Shown here one piece after another: positions 60,359 through 64,000 of a stretch of 64,000 nucleotides of DNA (positions are counted from its first letter, which is position 1; each line of letters begins with the position of its first letter). The DNA comes from Vitellaria paradoxa. Lineage: Eukaryota > Streptophyta > Magnoliopsida > Ericales > Sapotaceae. Below the pieces are notes generated by a model. That model worked only from the letters and a program-made list of their open reading frames with translations, ran no database searches and was not told the DNA's origin. The position numbers and the translations under genes are program-made. The stretch is from NCBI GenBank assembly GCA_019916065.1, contig CM034239.1:38774419-38838418 (forward strand), read 5' to 3'.

Positions 60359-60640
60359 TGGAGATATTAAGTCGACCTCTGCATTGCAAAAGAGGGAATC
60401 AAAACCTTAACTTCACAAAAGAGAAAATAACCCGCAAATGTCATTGAATCACCATTTGTTGCTAAATAAAAAACAGATACATTGGACTTGGAGATATAAG
60501 ATAGAAAAAAACAAGTCTATGTATTTATACTATATGTAATATTAAAAGAACTTTATCTCTCCTCTCCTCTTCCATTTAAACAGTATGGGACATGCTCGGA
60601 CATTCTTTATTCTTCAAATACTCTTTTTTCATTCACAAAA
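60298..60640 (-). promoter_or_regulatory. 5' leader and proximal promoter of the CNL gene
   Basis: A poly-A run on the minus strand (plus-strand poly-T at 60330-60352) lies ~35 bp upstream of the ATG. CT-rich DNA (60555-60580) lies further up. No clear TATA box could be singled out in this AT-rich stretch. Confidence 0.35.
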
Positions 60641-62900
60641 TCTTCGCTTCTTTTTGTCTCAGACACCATAATTGCACTTATTTATAAAATCACTAAGATA
60701 GTGTCATATAATCTTAATCAATGTGAAGTGAGTTCATAAATTCTTAAAATGGACCTATCTAACTATTGTTTTATTATAGTGGTAAAATTTACATACTTTC
60801 AACAAATTAAATTTAAAAACATATTTCAAATAAATTTAATTTAAAAACACAAAAAATTTCTAAATAATAAGTAGGCTTTCTTATTGATTCATTATATTTG
60901 CAAAATTTATATATTTCAAATGCATTAGAAATTAAATTTAAATACACAACAAAAAATACCTAAATAATAATTAAGCTTGGAAAATGGTTTAAAGTTATTT
61001 TTCTCAGAGTAACAACTTTTAATATTTTTTAAATCTTAAAATACAAAGAAAAATGCTTAAATATTAATCAGGTTTGGGAATAATTTCTTGAAATTTCAAT
61101 TTAAAATTTAAGTAGGTAAAATGTTTAAATAATAATTAGGCATTTTGGAGTTTTTTTTTTAATTTAAGTTGATCATGTTGACTATCCGATTCAGTATTTG
61201 AATTATTTTTATAAAGGACAATGTACGATTAATAATAATAATTTTAATTTGAGTTATTTCTACAAAACAATCAAAAAATTATTTTGATTAATCTAGCTCT
61301 TTAACAATATCTATATCGTAGTACAATTGTCTTATTTTTTTTCTCATTAAATTAAGTTCTACGTGGACTCTCCCATTCACCATTACATTATTTTAGTTTA
61401 TTTTTGTTATAACTCTTTGAATACAATAATCTCTCATTTTTTCAATACTTTATTTTGTTATTCGCAAAGTCATTACTTTCTTTCATCTTATATCAAACGA
61501 TAGCCACAACTCACACATTTTTCTTTTATTTATAAAGCCATCATAGTTGTGACATGTGATCTTATTCAATATAAAATGAGTTCATGAGTTCTTACCTGTA
61601 CTTAGTTATTTCTCTACTATTGTTAATTAACATATTTAGACTTTATTTGGAGCTCTAAAAAGTGACAAAAAACGAGGTAAAACGTGGTTTGAGAAAATTT
61701 TTGGTGTTTGGTGCACGCCGCTCAAACCGCGTTTTTCGGAGATGAATAGTGAAATTTCATTTTGACGGATTGAATTTCCGTTCCGATAGATTCAAAATTT
61801 TAAGCAATCATACTTCTTTACACTACAATTCATCCAAACGGATTGTAGAAACTGTTTGGACGAAAGTTGTATGCGCGATTCCGTCGGAACGGTTTTTACA
61901 ATCCGTTTAGATGGTTTTAAAAATGCCACCAAAAATAGTCAAAGTGGGTGGGAATGGTGAAAAAATTTTTGCTATTTAATTAACTGAATTCTAGTTATTA
62001 ACTTTTTTTTGGAAAGATATTGAACATTTTTTGAATTTTAAAAAGGCAAGAATGTGTAATACTTTATAGAGATTTTCATCAAATGTTGATGCACCAAACA
62101 CACCCTTAAAAATACATAAAAAATGGCTAACTATTAATTAGGCTTACAAAAGGATTTCAAAATTATTAAATATTAATTAAATTTAAACAATAAAACTTGT
62201 TTAAAAATTCTAACTTTTCTCACAATTGAGGGTGTTTGGTGTTGTAAAAATTTTAGAATTTTTATCTCGTAATTTGTGCAATAGAGAAAAAATTTTAATT
62301 TTGTAGAGATTTATAGAGTTTTAAAAACAATAACAGTTATTATTTTTAAAATTTAAAAACACAAAAAATGCCAAAATAACATTTAAAAATTCAAATTTTA
62401 AATTTAAATTGGTCATGTTCACTATCCAATTGACCATAATTCAATTATTTCTTTTGTTCAATAGAGTTATGGCATATGATCTTAGACAATGTAAAGTAAG
62501 CTCAAGGTTTCTAAAAATGTATCCAACTGCCTATTTGTTTACTACAATTGTAAAATTTATATATTTTACGCACGGTGAATTGAATTTAAAACAACAAAGA
62601 AAAAATGCTTAAATACTAATTATATATTTTAACTTTAAAAATACAAATTATGAAAAATGTCTAAATATTAACTAGATGTGGGGGTAATTTTCTTTAAAAA
62701 AATATAATTTTAAAGTTAAATTAATCTGTTGACAATTTGGTAAAAAAATCTATGAATACTACTCAATATGTGAGTTATTTTATAGAGTATAACGTACGAC
62801 TAAAAAAATAATAATATTTTTATACAACAACTCAAAAAATTATTTAATCCAATTAAGAATAATAATATTTTTAACTCAAGTTAATTTTATAAAATGAATT
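60640..62900. repeat. Diverged tandem repeats upstream of the CNL gene
   Basis: A block with 'gtgacatgtgatctta...aatgtaaagtgagttcat...tctaaaaatg' recurs at about 60695, 61550 and 62465. A second block, 'actatccgattc..tatttgaattatttttataaaggacaatgtacgatt', recurs at 61180 and 62720. The same two blocks are found at 260 and 540. The units are imperfect and interrupted by a MITE-like element (61635-62108). Confidence 0.7.
61635..62108. mobile_element. hAT-like MITE in the upstream repeats
   Basis: The left end 'ttagactttatttggagctc' and the reverse complement of the right end, 'ttaagggtgtgtttggtgcat', are imperfect inverted repeats. The inside is GC-richer than its flanks and itself contains palindromic words ('aaaccgcgtttttcgg', 'aatccgtttagatgg' with 'tccaaacggattg'). 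Confidence 0.5.
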
Positions 62901-64000
62901 AAAAAATAAGAACGTGTATTAAAATTGACAAATACTTTGAAATGAATATGAGATTGGATGATTAGGTATATTTGAGATTTAATATATGTCCTAATTACAA
63001 ACCTGATTTTTTGGATTAAGTCAAATTGAGATTTTGAAAAAAAAAAAAATCAATACTCATGTAGGTCTATCGTTGATCAACTTTATCAATTAACTAAAAC
63101 TAACACAAATAAAAAAATATAAATATAAGAAAATAACCTAAGAACTATTTTATGATATTATACAATTTTATTAAAATATTTTATAACATATTTAAAATTT
63201 ATTTTTTGTCATGAAAAAATATTATAAAATTCTATACATTGTGGGGGAACACTAATTTATTATAAAAATGATGCGTCTTATCACCAATGCAAGACCTACC
63301 ACTATGGGTCTCTGCCGCACCATGGAAGAAAAATTTGCAACCAAAAAAAAAAAAAAAAAGAAAGAAACCGGATGGTTTAGCATTTTTTAATTAAAAATTT
63401 GATTAAATTAAAAAATATATATATCATCACATAGTCATGCATGAACATTCAATAGAGGATTTTTTTTTTTTGGGGGGGGGGGGGGGTGTAAATACATTTT
63501 TACCCTCTCGTGCTTCTCGGTGTTTTTAGTATACCATCCTGTAGCTTCAAATGCAATACTTTAACCTTTTTTATTGCAGTTATAGTGCTTTTTTCAAAAA
63601 TTTCTTCTAAATTAACTAAAATTAATTTTATTTTAGCTCATAGTGTTTTTAGATGCAACCTGAATCCTCATGGTTTAGGATTGAAGTAAACTATTGACGA
63701 ATTTGATAGAAAATATATATACATATAGGAAACTTTGAATACAAAACTCTTATATTGTTTGAAGAGAGGTAAACGCAAAAGCCGTCCTTGCACAAGTAAA
63801 GGGACTGGTTTCTGATTTAATAGAAAATATAAAACAAAATAACCTTCCACCGAAACTTGAAAAAAAAAAAAATTAACTCAAAAAAAAAAAAAAAAAAAAA
63901 ACAACCCCTTACTAGCACCACTAGAAAATAACCCTTATGAGTAATAGAAAGAGAGATAAAATAAGGAGAGAAAAAATGAAAATAAAAACTTATGCTGCAA
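62430..64000. repeat. Direct copy of 230-1830 (right copy)
   Basis: Matches the left end of the window over at least ~1.6 kb and runs off the window. It includes a 12-16 base G run after poly-T (63461-63486) that corresponds to 1250-1280, and the 'aggtaaacgcaaaagccgtccttg' block (63767) that corresponds to 1587. Confidence 0.8.

Overview
This looks like nuclear DNA from a eudicot plant, most likely woody, although the species cannot be fixed from the sequence alone. The reasons are AT-rich intergenic DNA, intron-containing genes with GT-AG junctions, a nucleus-encoded chloroplast ribosomal protein gene (PSRP-3/Ycf65), a plant CC-NBS-LRR resistance gene, a decayed Ty3/gypsy element, tRNA-derived SINEs and many small inverted-repeat elements. 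No bacterial operons, CRISPR arrays or viral genes were seen.

Layout. 0.2-1.8 kb is a direct copy of the last 1.6 kb of the window. 2.6-5.6 kb holds an inactivated, minus-strand Ty3/gypsy gag-protease-RT fragment. 8.6-22 kb is an array of four diverged copies of a non-coding cassette of unknown nature, broken up by MITE-like insertions and a ~1 kb imperfect palindrome. 22-37 kb is AT-rich DNA with an ~9 kb-spaced segmental duplication, a hAT-like MITE, two tRNA-derived SINEs with clear target-site duplications, and a long retroelement-like untranslated region (29-34 kb). 36.9-44 kb holds another direct duplication, a possible LTR remnant and an IST1-like pseudogene. 44.9-46.2 kb is PSRP3 (minus strand, two exons). 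46.4-49.7 kb has a TIR element and two tandem duplications.

50.0-60.3 kb is the main locus: a minus-strand CNL resistance gene. One large exon encodes CC, NB-ARC and the first LRRs, and it is followed by LRR exons that share phase-0 boundaries. Exons 2 and 3, with their introns, are tandem copies. The fourth exon carries two frameshifts and two in-frame stops, so the C-terminal LRR part is decayed in this copy. The NB-ARC exon has a 78-bp in-frame tandem duplication that gives two MHD regions, one degenerate (MRG) and one intact. The gene's upstream DNA (60.6-64 kb) is made of diverged repeats, one of which recurs at 0.2-1.8 kb. This suggests that a paralogous resistance gene lies just left of the window and that the locus belongs to a tandem cluster.

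Real protein genes are few: the CNL gene and PSRP3. Even PSRP3 appears to carry a one-base frameshift between its likely ATG and its conserved body.
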